Assembly: GCA_029213165.1 (NCBI GenBank)
Contig: JARGNO010000008.1
Coordinates: 1 to 57,096 of the forward strand
DNA from: Minwuia sp.
GTDB lineage: Bacteria > Pseudomonadota > Alphaproteobacteria > Minwuiales > Minwuiaceae
Length of the DNA: 57,096 nucleotides
Reading direction: 5' to 3'
The position numbers were made by a program, and so were the translations under genes. Below are positions 39,342-48,914 of the stretch, in pieces. Every line of letters begins with the position of its first letter. Position 1 is the stretch's first letter. Under the pieces are notes generated by a model. That model worked only from the letters and a program-made list of their open reading frames with translations, did not search any database and was not told the DNA's origin.

Positions 39342-40244
39342 TCACTTGCCGGTGTTCTGCCGGACCATGTTGATGATGCCGGAGAAATCCTTCGGCCCCT
39401 GCGCCATCTGCTCGGCATAGGTGCTGTAGAGCTTCTCGGCCTCCGCCCCCATGTGGGTGTCGGTGCCGGTGTCAGCAGCAGCGGCGGCGGCGAGGCGCAG
39501 ATCCTTCAGCATGTTCTCCGCGGTGAAGCCCGCCTGATAGTCGCGGTTCGCCGGGCTGGCCGGTACGGGTCCCGGCACCGGGCAATAGGCATTGATGGAC
39601 CAGCAATAGCCTGACGACGTGGACACGATGTCGAAGAAGGTCTGGTGATCAAGCCCCAGATTCTCCGCCAGCACGAAGGCTTCACTGGCTGCGGCCATCG
39701 AAATTCCCAGCACCATGTTGTTGCAGATCTTCGCGGCCTGACCGTTGCCCGAGCCGCCCGCATGGACGATCTTCGCGCCCATCTTCGACAGGATCGGTTC
39801 CGCCCGCGCGAAGCCGTCATCAGTTGCGCCGCACATGAAGGTCAATGTTCCGCCTTCCGCGCCACCGACGCCGCCTGAAACCGGCGCATCGACCATTTCC
39901 AGTCCCGACGCGGCGGCTGTCGCGGCGACTTCGCGCGCGGTCGAGACGTCAATCGTGGAACAGTCGATCAGCAGGGAACCCGACGCCTTGGCCGCCGCGA
40001 TGACGCCATTGTCCCCCAGATAGGCGGCGCGGACGTGATCGCCCTTCGGCAGCATGGAAACCACCACCTCGCGGCCCGTTGCCGCCTCCTCGGCGCTGGC
40101 CGCGGCCTTGCCGCCTGCGTCGACCACGGCCTGTACCGCAGCCGCCGACAGGTCGAAGCAGGTGACGGCATGGCCTGCCTTCAGAAGGTTGCGGGCCATG
40201 GGGCCACCCATGTTGCCGACGCCGATGAAACCGATTTCCGCCAT
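39342..40244 (-). CDS. mmsB: 3-hydroxyisobutyrate dehydrogenase-type beta-hydroxyacid dehydrogenase
   Basis: A 300-residue NAD(P)-dependent beta-hydroxyacid dehydrogenase. The N-terminal Rossmann motif is IGFIGVGNMGGPMARNLLKA, the substrate loop is DAPVSGGVGGAEGGTLTFM near residues 119-137, and the catalytic Lys is in GSGNGQAAKICNNM near 169. The sequence AENLGLDHQTFFDIVSTSSG and CPVPGPVP is typical of valine-pathway MmsB. The ATG at 40244 has GGAGGAAGAG upstream. Valine catabolism partners are not in the window, so the substrate is likely but not certain. Confidence 0.9.
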   Translation of the reverse strand: MAEIGFIGVGNMGGPMARNLLKAGHAVTCFDLSAAAVQAVVDAGGKAAASAEEAATGREVVVSMLPKGDHVRAAYLGDNGVIAAAKASGSLLIDCSTIDVSTAREVAATAAASGLEMVDAPVSGGVGGAEGGTLTFMCGATDDGFARAEPILSKMGAKIVHAGGSGNGQAAKICNNMVLGISMAAASEAFVLAENLGLDHQTFFDIVSTSSGYCWSINAYCPVPGPVPASPANRDYQAGFTAENMLKDLRLAAAAAADTGTDTHMGAEAEKLYSTYAEQMAQGPKDFSGIINMVRQNTGK

Positions 40245-40279
40245 TTGCTCTTCCTCCCCGGAATGCTGTTCCCTTGCGC

Positions 40280-40900
40280 TCAATAAAGCGTTTCGCGATA
40301 GGCCTTCTCAAGCTGTTTTTCGGACGCTTCCACGTCAATCGTGGTGTTGGTCTGGTCCGCGATGATCTTCGACAGGGGCGGCAGGACCTTCCGGTCCTGC
40401 TGTACCGCGGGATCCCAGAGTTTCGAACGGATGAATGCCTTGGCGCAATGCAGATAGGCCTCATCCACCTGCACAACGATGGCTGATACCGCCGGCTTGC
40501 CGTTTACCGCCATGGATTGCAGCAGGGCCGGTTCCACAGAGACATGCGCGCGCCCGTTGACGCGCAGGGTCTCGCTGATCCCCGGGATCATGAAGATCAC
40601 TGCCACATGCGGGTTTTCGACGATATTGGTCATGGAATCGATCCGCCGGTTGCCGGGGCGATCCGGAATGATCAGCGTATGCTCGTCCGGCACCTGCACG
40701 AAACCCGGCAGGTCACCCTTCGGCGAGACATCGGCAGGGCCGTCCTTGGCCGCACTGCCCATCACCAGGAAGGGCGAGAGTTCGATGAACCGCCGGCAAT
40801 GCGGGTCCAGTGAGGGAATGGCCTTTATCGCGGCACGACCGGAAGCATGGCCATAGACTTCGCGCAATGCTGCCTCGGTCCTCAGGATGCTGTCTGTCAT
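40280..40900 (-). CDS. PPOX-class FMN flavoprotein (MSMEG_1061-like)
   Basis: A 206-residue pyridoxamine-phosphate-oxidase-fold flavoprotein. Key stretches are FIELSPFLVMGSAAKDGPAD, VSPKGDLPGFVQVPDEHTLI, IPDRPGNRRIDSMTNIV and ENPHVAVIFMIPG, matching flavoproteins annotated as MSMEG_1061-type. The ATG at 40900 has GGGAG seven bases upstream. Likely a redox or F420/FMN-type reductase; substrate unknown. Confidence 0.86.
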   Translation of the reverse strand: MTDSILRTEAALREVYGHASGRAAIKAIPSLDPHCRRFIELSPFLVMGSAAKDGPADVSPKGDLPGFVQVPDEHTLIIPDRPGNRRIDSMTNIVENPHVAVIFMIPGISETLRVNGRAHVSVEPALLQSMAVNGKPAVSAIVVQVDEAYLHCAKAFIRSKLWDPAVQQDRKVLPPLSKIIADQTNTTIDVEASEKQLEKAYRETLY

Positions 40901-40997
40901 TCTCTTGCTCCCACTTCCTTCCGGCGCCCCCGCGTCCGTCCGACCGGACAATAGGTGCGTCGCTGGTGACGGTCCAATATCGAAAGCGTGACCCTGC

Positions 40998-41699
40998 TCA
41001 GTCCGGCTTGCCGGGGTTGCGGTGGGCGATCAGGTTCTTGCGCGCTTCCTCGTCCCAGTTGCCCGTCGGCTTGCCGAATTCCTGCCCCACGGCATAGCCG
41101 CGACGCAGGGCAGGGCGTTGCTGCAGCGCCTTGTACCAGCGCTTCACGTTGGGGAACTGGTCCAGATCGACTTCCTGGCGCTTGTAGGTGATGACCCAGG
41201 GCCAGCAGGCCATGTCCGCGATGGAATAGTCATCGCAGATGAATTCCCTTCCCTCCAGCCGCCGGTCCAGGACGCCGTAGAGGCGATGCATCTCGTTGTC
41301 ATAGCGTTCCCTGGCATAGGGAATCGGTTCCGGCGCATAGAACCGGAAGTGACCGGCCTGGCCGAACATCGGGCCCATGCCGCCCATCTGCCACATCAGC
41401 CATTCCATCACGGTCTTGCGTCCGCGCAGGTCGGTGGGCAGGAACTTGCCGGATTTCTCGGCCAGATAGACCAGGATGGCCCCGGTCTCGAAGACCGGTA
41501 CCGGTGCGCCACCGTCCTCAGGGTCATTGTCAACGATGGCGGGCATCCGGTTGTTCGGACTGATCTTCAGGAATTCGGGTTCGAACTGCGCACCCCGACC
41601 GATGTTGACCGGAATGACGTTGTAATCCAGCCCCATCTCCTCCAGGGCGATGGAAATCTTCCAGCCGTTCGGTGTCGGCCAGTAGTAGGCGTCGATCAT
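40998..41699 (-). CDS. glutathione S-transferase (Nu-class, YfcG/YghU-like)
   Basis: A 233-residue GST. The N-terminal thioredoxin-like part has WPTPNGWKISIALEEMGLDY, where TPNGWK holds the Thr/Asn active-site pair of YfcG-like disulfide-bond reductases, and NNRMPAIVD with the cis-Pro. The helical domain has ADMACWPWVITYKRQEVDL. Such enzymes reduce disulfides using glutathione. It is divergent from the MaoC gene. Confidence 0.9.
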   Translation of the reverse strand: MIDAYYWPTPNGWKISIALEEMGLDYNVIPVNIGRGAQFEPEFLKISPNNRMPAIVDNDPEDGGAPVPVFETGAILVYLAEKSGKFLPTDLRGRKTVMEWLMWQMGGMGPMFGQAGHFRFYAPEPIPYARERYDNEMHRLYGVLDRRLEGREFICDDYSIADMACWPWVITYKRQEVDLDQFPNVKRWYKALQQRPALRRGYAVGQEFGKPTGNWDEEARKNLIAHRNPGKPD

Positions 41700-41805
41700 G
41701 TTCTTGCTCCCCAGCGATCATCTGCCGCCCAAGGTAGAGCATTTGACCGCTTCTGGAAGACCGCAGCGCGTTTCCATTGTGAATGGCATCAGCTACGCTC
41801 TCCCG

Positions 41806-42261
41806 ATGCGCCCGATCCGGTACTTTGATGATTATGTTGTGGGGGACAGGTTCGTCACGGACAGCGTGACGATCACGGAGGGCATGATCCTGCAGTTCGC
41901 CCGGATGTACGACACGCAAGTGTTTCACACCAATCTCGACCAGGCGGCACAGAGCAACTTCGGCGGGCTGATCGGCAGCGGGCTGCAGACGCTGAACTTC
42001 AGCTTCGCGCTGTTCTTCCGGCTGGAACTGGTGCAGCCGGTGGCGCTTGGCGGCCCGGGTCTGGACAACCTGCGCTGGACACGCCCGCTGCGCCCGGGAG
42101 ACACCATCCACGTGGTTTGTGAGGTGACGCAGGCGCGGGCATCGCGCAGCAAGCCTGACCGGGGCATGCTGACCATGCGCCATGACACCTTCAATCAGGC
42201 TGATGAACTGATCCTGACCTTCGATTGCATGCACCTGTTGCGGCGGCGAGAAGCCGCATGA
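41806..42261 (+). CDS. MaoC-family hot-dog-fold dehydratase
   Basis: A 151-residue single hot-dog protein: RYFDDYVVGDRFVTDSVTIT, EGMILQFARMYDTQVFHTN, the hydratase-type region NFGGLIGSGLQTLNFSFALF and TRPLRPGDTIHV. Such proteins hydrate enoyl-CoAs or act as thioesterase-like partners. The ATG at 41806 begins the fold. It overlaps the downstream lipoprotein gene by four bases, an odd functional pairing. Confidence 0.88.
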   Translation: MRPIRYFDDYVVGDRFVTDSVTITEGMILQFARMYDTQVFHTNLDQAAQSNFGGLIGSGLQTLNFSFALFFRLELVQPVALGGPGLDNLRWTRPLRPGDTIHVVCEVTQARASRSKPDRGMLTMRHDTFNQADELILTFDCMHLLRRREAA

Positions 42262-42899
42262 GCATCAGGGGGCTGGTAATCGGCGGGCTGTTCCTGCTGT
42301 TGGCGGCCTGTGGCGGGCGCAGCGAACTGCCGCCGCCGCTGATCGAGGATCCGCGCCTGTCGCGCACGGGCGAACTGACGGGGGTCGCCGGGCTGACGCA
42401 GGACGACTGGAATGTGCTGAACCGCGACCTGAAACGCGCCGTCTTCCGGCTGGGATTTCTTGAGCGGCTCGGCACGGAATGCACGGGCCTCTTCCCGGAA
42501 CACGGTGACTTTCTGGGCGAGTTCGCCCTGCTGGTGGAGCGTGGGCTGACAAATGGCGTTCAACGCGCCATCGCCATCGAGACCGAACGTCTGCGCCTGG
42601 CCGGTGACGGCCGGGAACGGGCAGTGGTCGCCCTGCTGGCGATGCGCAGGGCGGCGATGGATGTACCCGGAATGATGGCCGACCAGATCAACGTGCTTGC
42701 CACCGCCCCGGTGAACGGTCACGACGCGGTGGTCAGCGGCTGCGGTCTGATCTTCGAGAAGGCGGGGCGGCGGGACCTGATGCGCACCGTGTCGGTGCCG
42801 CTGGAAGCCTATTACGCGACCATCGAATCCGAATATCCGGCACTGCATGGCGATGGCGAGAAGGTGACGCGGATCAGGCGCATTCTGGAACGTATCTGA
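42258..42899 (+). CDS. putative lipoprotein, function unknown
   Basis: A 213-residue protein with a signal peptide and lipobox LAAC (about residues 14-17 in FLLLAACGG), so it is expected to be lipid-anchored. The mature part is mainly helical, with two further Cys (in GTECTGLFPEH and SGCGLIFEK) that may form a disulfide. I recognise no enzyme motif. It starts inside the MaoC stop (ATGA) and ends one base before the convergent ubiX stop. Confidence 0.8.
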   Translation: MSIRGLVIGGLFLLLAACGGRSELPPPLIEDPRLSRTGELTGVAGLTQDDWNVLNRDLKRAVFRLGFLERLGTECTGLFPEHGDFLGEFALLVERGLTNGVQRAIAIETERLRLAGDGRERAVVALLAMRRAAMDVPGMMADQINVLATAPVNGHDAVVSGCGLIFEKAGRRDLMRTVSVPLEAYYATIESEYPALHGDGEKVTRIRRILERI

Positions 42900-43472
42900 T
42901 CAGGCTTCCGGCACTTCCTTCCAGCGGTGCGCCAGTCCGCTGTCGATATCGAACAGGTCCAGCACCCGCCCGACGGTGTGGTCCACCATTTCCGCGAGGC
43001 TCGACGGTCGGGCATAGAAGGCCGGGACGGGGGGCATGATGATAGCGCCTGCTTCCGTTGCCTGGCTCATCAGCCGCAGGTGACCGGCGTGCAGCGGCGT
43101 TTCCCTGACCATCAGCACCAGCCGCCGCCGTTCCTTCAGCGTCACGTCCGCCGCACGGGCCAGCAGGTTTCCGGCGGCGCAGTTGGCAACCTCTGACAGG
43201 GTCTTGATGGAGCAGGGGGCGATGACCATCCCCCTTGTGCGGAACGATCCGCTGGCGATCCCGGCACCGACATCGCCAACCGGATAGCTGACATCAGCCA
43301 GCGCCCGCACCCCATCGACCGTCCGGTCGGTTTCGGCATGGATGGTCAGCGCCGCTGCCTTGCTCATCACCAGATGGGTTTCAACCGGGTGGTCGCGCAG
43401 GATCTCCAGCAGGCGGATGCCATAGGCCGCGCCGCTTGCCCCGGACATGCCAATGATCAGGCGTTCGGTCAT
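42900..43472 (-). CDS. ubiX: flavin prenyltransferase UbiX
   Basis: Makes prenylated FMN, the cofactor of UbiD-type decarboxylases used in ubiquinone synthesis and aromatic acid metabolism. 190 residues with IIGMSGASGAAYGIRLLEIL, the FMN/phosphate region APCSIKTLSEVANCAAGNLL, RRRLVLMVRETPLHAGHLRL and PPVPAFYARP, all hallmark stretches. No ubiD is visible within the window. Confidence 0.95.
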   Translation of the reverse strand: MTERLIIGMSGASGAAYGIRLLEILRDHPVETHLVMSKAAALTIHAETDRTVDGVRALADVSYPVGDVGAGIASGSFRTRGMVIAPCSIKTLSEVANCAAGNLLARAADVTLKERRRLVLMVRETPLHAGHLRLMSQATEAGAIIMPPVPAFYARPSSLAEMVDHTVGRVLDLFDIDSGLAHRWKEVPEA

Positions 43473-43488
43473 CTGCTGCGCGGTTTCC

Positions 43489-44889
43489 TCAGACGGAGAA
43501 GATCTTGCCCGGATTCATGATGTTCTGCGGGTCCAGCGCCTGCTTGATCATGCGCATGTAGCTGATGGCATCGCCGTGCTCCGCCTGCAGGAACTTCATC
43601 TTTCCGGTTCCGACACCATGCTCACCCGTGCAGGTGCCGCCCATCGAAAGCGCCCGTTCCACCATGCGGTCGTTCAGGGCATCGGCGCGCTGGAACTCTT
43701 CCTCGTCACCATCTGCCAGAACGAAGGCGAGGTGGAAGTTGCCGTCCCCGACATGCCCGACGATGGGCGCAATCAGCTTCGACGCGACGATATCCTTCTT
43801 GGTTTCCAGAATGCATTCGGCCAGTCGGGAAATCGGCACGCAGACATCGGTCGCCCAGAGTACCGAGTTGTTGCGCAGCGCCTTGGCCGAATAGGCCGCA
43901 TCGTGGCGCGCCTGCCAGAGTTTCGTGCGTTCCTCCGCCTTTGCAGTCCACTGGAAGTTGTTGCCGCCGAACTCGCCACAGATGTCGCCCATGGTGCTGG
44001 CCTGTTCGGCCACACTGGACTCCGAGCCATGGAACTCCAGAAACAATGTCGACATGACCGGATAATCGAACCCGGAATGGCGGTTGATTGCGTCCATCTG
44101 CACGTCGTCGAGCAGTTCGATTCGCGCGATGGGAATGCCGCACTGGATCGTCGCGATGACTGCATTCACCGCGCCTTCGAGTTCGGGGAAGGACACAACG
44201 GCGGAGGTAATGGCCTCCGGGATGCCATAGAGCTTCAGCGTCACTTCGGTGATGATGCCCAGCGTGCCTTCCGATCCGACCATGAGGCGCGTCAGGTCGT
44301 ATCCGGCGGAGGACTTCCGGGCGCGGCGGTTGGTGCGGATGATGCGTCCGTCCGCCATGACACAGGTCAGGGCCAGCACATTCTCCCGCATCGTGCCGTA
44401 ACGGACAGCATTCGTCCCGGATGCGCGGGTTGCCGCCATGCCGCCGAGCGAAGCGTCCGCACCGGGATCAATGGGAAAGAACAGGCCCGTGTCGCGCAGG
44501 TACTCGTTCAGCTGCTTGCGGCGGACACCGGCCTGCACGGTGCAGTCCAGATCCTCCGCATTGACCTCCACCACCGCATCCATCTGGCTCAGATCAACGG
44601 TCACGCCGCCACGGGTGGGGATGACGTGGCCCTCCAGCGAGGTGCCGGTGCCGTAGGCGATGATCGGTACGTCGTTGGCGGCGCAGATCTTCACGATCTC
44701 CGATACTTCCTCTGTCGTGTGCGCAAAGCAGACCGCGTCCGGCATCGCGCCGTGATGATAGCTCTCATCATGACCATGGTGCTCACGCACTGCGGTTGCG
44801 GTCGTCACCCGGTCGCCCAGCAGGTCCGTCAGTGCAGCCAGCGTGGTGTCCAGCGTCTTGCTGTCGGGTTTCAGGGCGGTGTCGGCCAT
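43489..44889 (-). CDS. FAD-linked D-lactate dehydrogenase / glycolate-oxidase-type oxidoreductase
   Basis: A 466-residue VAO-fold flavoprotein. The FAD-binding PP-loop is PIIAYGTGTSLEGHVIPTRG near residues 75-95; DPGADASLGGMAATRASGTN and GYDLTRLMVGSEGTLGIITE follow. The C-terminal FAD-oxidase domain has the metal/His segments GHVGDGNFHLAF and GGTCTGEHGVGTGK. The sequence is closest to mitochondrial-type D-lactate dehydrogenase (LDHD) rather than GlcD with its GlcE/GlcF partners, which are absent. Substrate may be D-lactate or another D-2-hydroxyacid. Confidence 0.9.
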   Translation of the reverse strand: MADTALKPDSKTLDTTLAALTDLLGDRVTTATAVREHHGHDESYHHGAMPDAVCFAHTTEEVSEIVKICAANDVPIIAYGTGTSLEGHVIPTRGGVTVDLSQMDAVVEVNAEDLDCTVQAGVRRKQLNEYLRDTGLFFPIDPGADASLGGMAATRASGTNAVRYGTMRENVLALTCVMADGRIIRTNRRARKSSAGYDLTRLMVGSEGTLGIITEVTLKLYGIPEAITSAVVSFPELEGAVNAVIATIQCGIPIARIELLDDVQMDAINRHSGFDYPVMSTLFLEFHGSESSVAEQASTMGDICGEFGGNNFQWTAKAEERTKLWQARHDAAYSAKALRNNSVLWATDVCVPISRLAECILETKKDIVASKLIAPIVGHVGDGNFHLAFVLADGDEEEFQRADALNDRMVERALSMGGTCTGEHGVGTGKMKFLQAEHGDAISYMRMIKQALDPQNIMNPGKIFSV

Positions 44890-44991
44890 GGCGTGAATCC
44901 TCCGTCCGGGCGCAGGTGCGCACCTCTTGTTGCCTGCACGTTATAGCAATTGCGAGGGCGATGAAACGTTCACCGCAACCATGGCGGCCTC

Positions 44992-45021
44992 TTGCAACGC
45001 AACCGCAAACCCGCCTTTATT
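44992..45021 (+). promoter_or_regulatory. possible sigma-70 promoter for the acyl-CoA synthetase
   Basis: TTGCAA (44992-44997) and TTTATT (45016-45021) with an 18-base spacer, about 40 bases before the ATG, in the 171-base gap divergent from the D-lactate dehydrogenase gene. By-eye inference. Confidence 0.4.
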
Positions 45022-45060
45022 GCGAACAGAGATCGCTGTGACCTGGGGAGGAGAAACACG

Positions 45061-46602
45061 ATGGATGTCCGGACGCTGATGGCCCGCGCGGCAACCTTTT
45101 ACGCGGAACGGGAAGCAGTGGTCTGGCGCGACCGCCGGCTGACCTTCGCCGAGGCCTGGGACCGCTCCGTTCGCCTGGCCAACGGCCTGATTGCCCTGGG
45201 TATCAAGCCCGGCGACCGTGTCGGCGTGCTGGAGGACAATTCCATCGAGGCGGCGGATTTCTTCGCTGGTGCCGCAATCGCCGGCATCGTGCGTGTCCCC
45301 CTCTACGCCCGTGACAAGCGGGAGATGCACCTGCACATGCTAGGGCACACCAACTGCAAGGCCGTGCTGGTGGCTGCGCACTACGCCAGCGACATGGATG
45401 GCTTCATCGACGAGTTGCCGGACCTGGAGCATGTCATCATCCGCGATGAAGGCTACGAGGACTGGCTGGCAGCGCAATCCAGCGTGATGCCGGATGTCGA
45501 GATCGGACCCGACGATATCTTCATCATCCGCCACACCGGTGGCACGACAGGCAAGCCCAAGGGCGTGGCCTATACCCATCGGGTGTGGCTGGCGGCGGGC
45601 CGTGACTGGTTCTACCTGTTCCCGCCGGTGGAACCGGGTGACAAGTGCCTGCATGTCGGCCCGATCAGCCATGGTTCCGGCTACCAGTATCTGCCGACCT
45701 TCCTGTCGGGCGGCTGCAACGTGCTGCTGGATCACTTCCATCCTGGCGAGACACTGGACCTGATCGCGGACGAAGGCATCGCTTACGGGTTCTTCGTGCC
45801 GACGATGCTGAACACCATGTTGCAGGACCCGAGAGCGCGGGACAGGGACTACTCCAGCCTCAAGTGCCTGCTGGTTGCGGCGGCGCCGATCTCCGATGCC
45901 ACGGCGTACCAGGCACGGGATGTCTTTGGCGAGGATGTGATGTACCAGGGCTATGGCCAGACCGAGGTCCTGCCGGTCGCCATGATGGGTCCACGCCAAT
46001 GGTTTGCCGAGATGGAGGGATCGAACCCGATCCGCGCCTGCGGCATGCCGTTGCCCTTCGCGGAGATAGAGATATGGGATGAGGACAACAATCCCGTCCC
46101 CGTCGGCGATCCGGGTGAGATCGTGGCCAAGACCGACGGCCAGATGGTCGGGTTCTGGAACAACCCGCAGGCAACAGCGGAGCGCATCGTGCGCGGCTGG
46201 GTGAAGACCGGTGACGTCGGGCGGCTGGACCGCAACGGCTACCTCTACATCCTGGACCGCTCCGACGACATGATCATCTCCGGTGGCTACAACATCTGGC
46301 CGCTGGAGCTGGAGAATGTCATCGCCGACCTGCCGGGCGTGGTCGAAGTCGCAGTGTTCGGTGTGCCGCACGAACGCTGGGGCGAGACACCGCTGGCTAT
46401 CTGCGTGCTGGATGGCTCGGCAGAGGTGACGGAGGAAGACGTGATCCGCACCTGCGTCGAGCGGCTGGGGTCCTACAAGAAGCCATCGAAGGCCGTGTTC
46501 CAGAAGGATCCTCTGCCCAAGTCACCGGTCGGCAAGATCCGCCGCAAGGACCTGCGCGAACCCTATTGGGAAGGCATCGACCGGCGCGTGGCGGGCAGCT
46601 GA
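45061..46602 (+). CDS. AMP-binding acyl-CoA synthetase
   Basis: A 513-residue ANL-family ligase that activates a carboxylic acid with ATP and CoA. Motifs in order: IIRHTGGTTGKPKGVAYTHR (P-loop, near residue 155), MYQGYGQTE (A5), WVKTGDVGRLDRNGYLYILD (A7/A8), and SPVGKIRRKDL with the catalytic Lys near the C-terminus. The ATG at 45061 follows GGAGGAG. The class is closer to fatty-acyl or aryl-acid ligases of the FadD/MenE type than to the benzoate-type ligase at 28045; the acid is unknown. Confidence 0.92.
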   Translation: MDVRTLMARAATFYAEREAVVWRDRRLTFAEAWDRSVRLANGLIALGIKPGDRVGVLEDNSIEAADFFAGAAIAGIVRVPLYARDKREMHLHMLGHTNCKAVLVAAHYASDMDGFIDELPDLEHVIIRDEGYEDWLAAQSSVMPDVEIGPDDIFIIRHTGGTTGKPKGVAYTHRVWLAAGRDWFYLFPPVEPGDKCLHVGPISHGSGYQYLPTFLSGGCNVLLDHFHPGETLDLIADEGIAYGFFVPTMLNTMLQDPRARDRDYSSLKCLLVAAAPISDATAYQARDVFGEDVMYQGYGQTEVLPVAMMGPRQWFAEMEGSNPIRACGMPLPFAEIEIWDEDNNPVPVGDPGEIVAKTDGQMVGFWNNPQATAERIVRGWVKTGDVGRLDRNGYLYILDRSDDMIISGGYNIWPLELENVIADLPGVVEVAVFGVPHERWGETPLAICVLDGSAEVTEEDVIRTCVERLGSYKKPSKAVFQKDPLPKSPVGKIRRKDLREPYWEGIDRRVAGS

Positions 46603-46615
46603 CGGACCGGAGGCC

Positions 46616-47190
<575 letters not shown>

Positions 47191-47203
<13 letters not shown>

Positions 47204-47652
47204 TCGCCGAAGATCGCGTGTCGCACCCGGTCACCCACCGCGATGCCGGTCAGGCGGGCGACGCCGCCATTGATCTCCAACACCGCCGAGGCCGGCTTGC
47301 GCGACGGGATCGGGGTCTCGTCGTAGGGTACGGCGCGGTGGTGGATGTGGACGATAATGCCCTGGCGGTCGATGAAGATGATGTCCAGCGACAGCGGGGT
47401 GTTCTTCATCCAGAAGCTCTGCTGCCGCTCCCGTTCGAAATCGAACAGCATTCCATGATCCAGCGGCATCGATTCCCGGAACATCAGCCCGCGGCTGCGG
47501 GTTGCCGGATTGTCGGCCAGTTCCACGGCGAAGCGGCGCTCCCCGCCTGCGGTATCGACGGTCAGGCTGCTGAGGTCCTGCGCTGAAACGGATCCGACCG
47601 GAACAAGCACCAGCAACAAGAGCACCGGAAGATGGCGGAGAGTGATTCGCAT
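47191..47652 (-). CDS. DUF192-family exported protein
   Basis: A 153-residue protein with a cleavable signal peptide (cut near SVSAQDL) and one DUF192 domain: ELADNPATRSRGLMFRESMP, LDHGMLFDFERERQQSFWMK, NTPLSLDIIFIDRQGIIVHI and VLEINGGVARLTGI. Function is unknown although the family is widespread in alphaproteobacteria, where it is periplasmic. Confidence 0.92.
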
Positions 47653-47654
47653 GC

Positions 47655-48770
47655 TCAGGAGGGTTCCACTCCTGACATGGAGGTGGCAAGTGCCACCTGA
47701 GCATCCGGCCCCTCGCGCGCTTTGTCGGCCAGGGTCGTGAACCAGTGTTCCGGCGGGTTGCGGCCCGCCTGCCGGTGCCAGGTCAGGCCCCGCAGGATCT
47801 GCTCTGCGCCTGCGGGCAGGCGCGACGGTCGCGCGAATCCGGCGAGCGCGCCCCAGATGCCGGTCCAGCAGCGCGCCACGGACCAGGGATTGTAGCCGCC
47901 GCCGCCCAGCACGATCAGCCGCGGCGCGATGCGGTCGATGGAACGCACCGCGCGCCAGATCGCCCGGTTGGTGAGTTCCAGGCGGCTGAGCGGATCATCA
48001 GCCAGCGCGTCGGCGCCGCACTGCATGATCACCACGTCCGGTGCGAATGCCGACAGGCGGGGCAGCAGTTCCTGATCGAAGATGCTGCGGAACAGATTGT
48101 CACCGGATCCCCGGGGCAGGGGCCAGTTGCCGACTGTCGGGGTGTGGCGATGCGGTGTGTCCGCCCGATGTGGCCAACGCCCGTGTTCGTGGATGGAGAG
48201 CGTCAGGACCGACGGGTCATCGTGGGTCGCATCCTCCACCCCGTCGCAATGGTGCGCATCGACGTCCACATAGGCTATGCGGCTGACGCCATGGTCCTGC
48301 AGCCGCAGGATCGCCAGTACCGGATCGTTGAAGTAACAGAAACCGGAGGCGCGGTCGGGGCGCCCGTGATGGGTGCCACCTGCGGGTGTATAGACCCGTC
48401 TTGCCCTGTCGCTGGCGATCAGGTCGGCAGCGAGCAGGCTGGCACCGACAGCGGTTGCCGGACGGCGGAAGATCTCGCCGTAGACGGGGTTCTCCAGTTT
48501 GCCGATGTTGTGCTTCGCGATCAGTTCCGGCGTGGCCTTCTGCGTCCGCTCGGCCTGCATTACCGCCGCAACATAGGCAGGATCATGGAACCGGCAGAGC
48601 TCGTCCACCGTCGCCAGCGGGCTTTCGAGGTAACAACTTTCATCCAGCCAGCCGAGAGCGCGACAGAGGTCCATCACGGTGGAGACACGGGGGATGGCCA
48701 GCGGATGCCGCCGCCCGTAGCGGGAGGTCCGGTAGATTTCGCTGCCGATGAAGACCGTGTCTGCCCGCAC
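47655..48770 (-). CDS. histone-deacetylase-family amidohydrolase (AcuC-like)
   Basis: A 371-residue zinc-dependent deacetylase of the arginase/deacetylase fold. The zinc and catalytic residues are in THHGRPDRASGFCYFND and YVDVDAHHCDGVEDATHDDP, with QCGADALADDPLSRLELTN and LGGGGYNP later. Bacterial members deacetylate proteins (AcuC) or polyamines. The start is placed at a GTG at 48770 with GGAG nine bases upstream. A longer frame beginning at a TTG at 48836 runs into the thiamine riboswitch on the other strand and is unlikely. No acetyl-CoA synthetase gene is adjacent. Confidence 0.87.
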   Translation of the reverse strand: MRADTVFIGSEIYRTSRYGRRHPLAIPRVSTVMDLCRALGWLDESCYLESPLATVDELCRFHDPAYVAAVMQAERTQKATPELIAKHNIGKLENPVYGEIFRRPATAVGASLLAADLIASDRARRVYTPAGGTHHGRPDRASGFCYFNDPVLAILRLQDHGVSRIAYVDVDAHHCDGVEDATHDDPSVLTLSIHEHGRWPHRADTPHRHTPTVGNWPLPRGSGDNLFRSIFDQELLPRLSAFAPDVVIMQCGADALADDPLSRLELTNRAIWRAVRSIDRIAPRLIVLGGGGYNPWSVARCWTGIWGALAGFARPSRLPAGAEQILRGLTWHRQAGRNPPEHWFTTLADKAREGPDAQVALATSMSGVEPS

Positions 48771-48785
48771 GCCGTATCGCTCCAC

Positions 48786-48813
48786 TCGACAGGATGACTT
48801 CTGCCTATATAGT
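48786..48813 (+). promoter_or_regulatory. probable promoter for the TPP-riboswitch operon
   Basis: TCGACA (48786-48791) and TATAGT (48808-48813) with a 16-base spacer, about eight bases before the riboswitch. Transcription would start near 48820, just upstream of the aptamer, as expected. It overlaps the upstream leader of the divergent deacetylase gene. Confidence 0.55.
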
Positions 48814-48820
48814 GCGTCGA

Positions 48821-48905
48821 ACCGGGGGAGCCGCAAGTGTGGCTGAGAGGTGCATGACGCACGACCCCTTGAACCTGATCCGGTTGGTACCGGCGTAGGG
48901 AGGGA
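48821..48905 (+). promoter_or_regulatory. TPP riboswitch (THI element)
   Basis: Contains the conserved thi-box features in order: GGGGGAGCC at 48824-48832, GGCTGAGAGG at 48841, ACCCCTTGAACCTGATCCGG at 48864 and CGGCGTAGGGA ending near 48902. It binds thiamine pyrophosphate. Its 3' end carries the AGGGAGGG that would serve as the Shine-Dalgarno for the ATG at 48915. Control is therefore probably translational: TPP binding hides the ribosome site. Confidence 0.95.
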
Positions 48906-48914
48906 TCGTGGCCC

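Noticed and set aside
43447-44946. 499-codon plus-strand open frame
   Set aside because: Antisense shadow of the D-lactate dehydrogenase-type gene.
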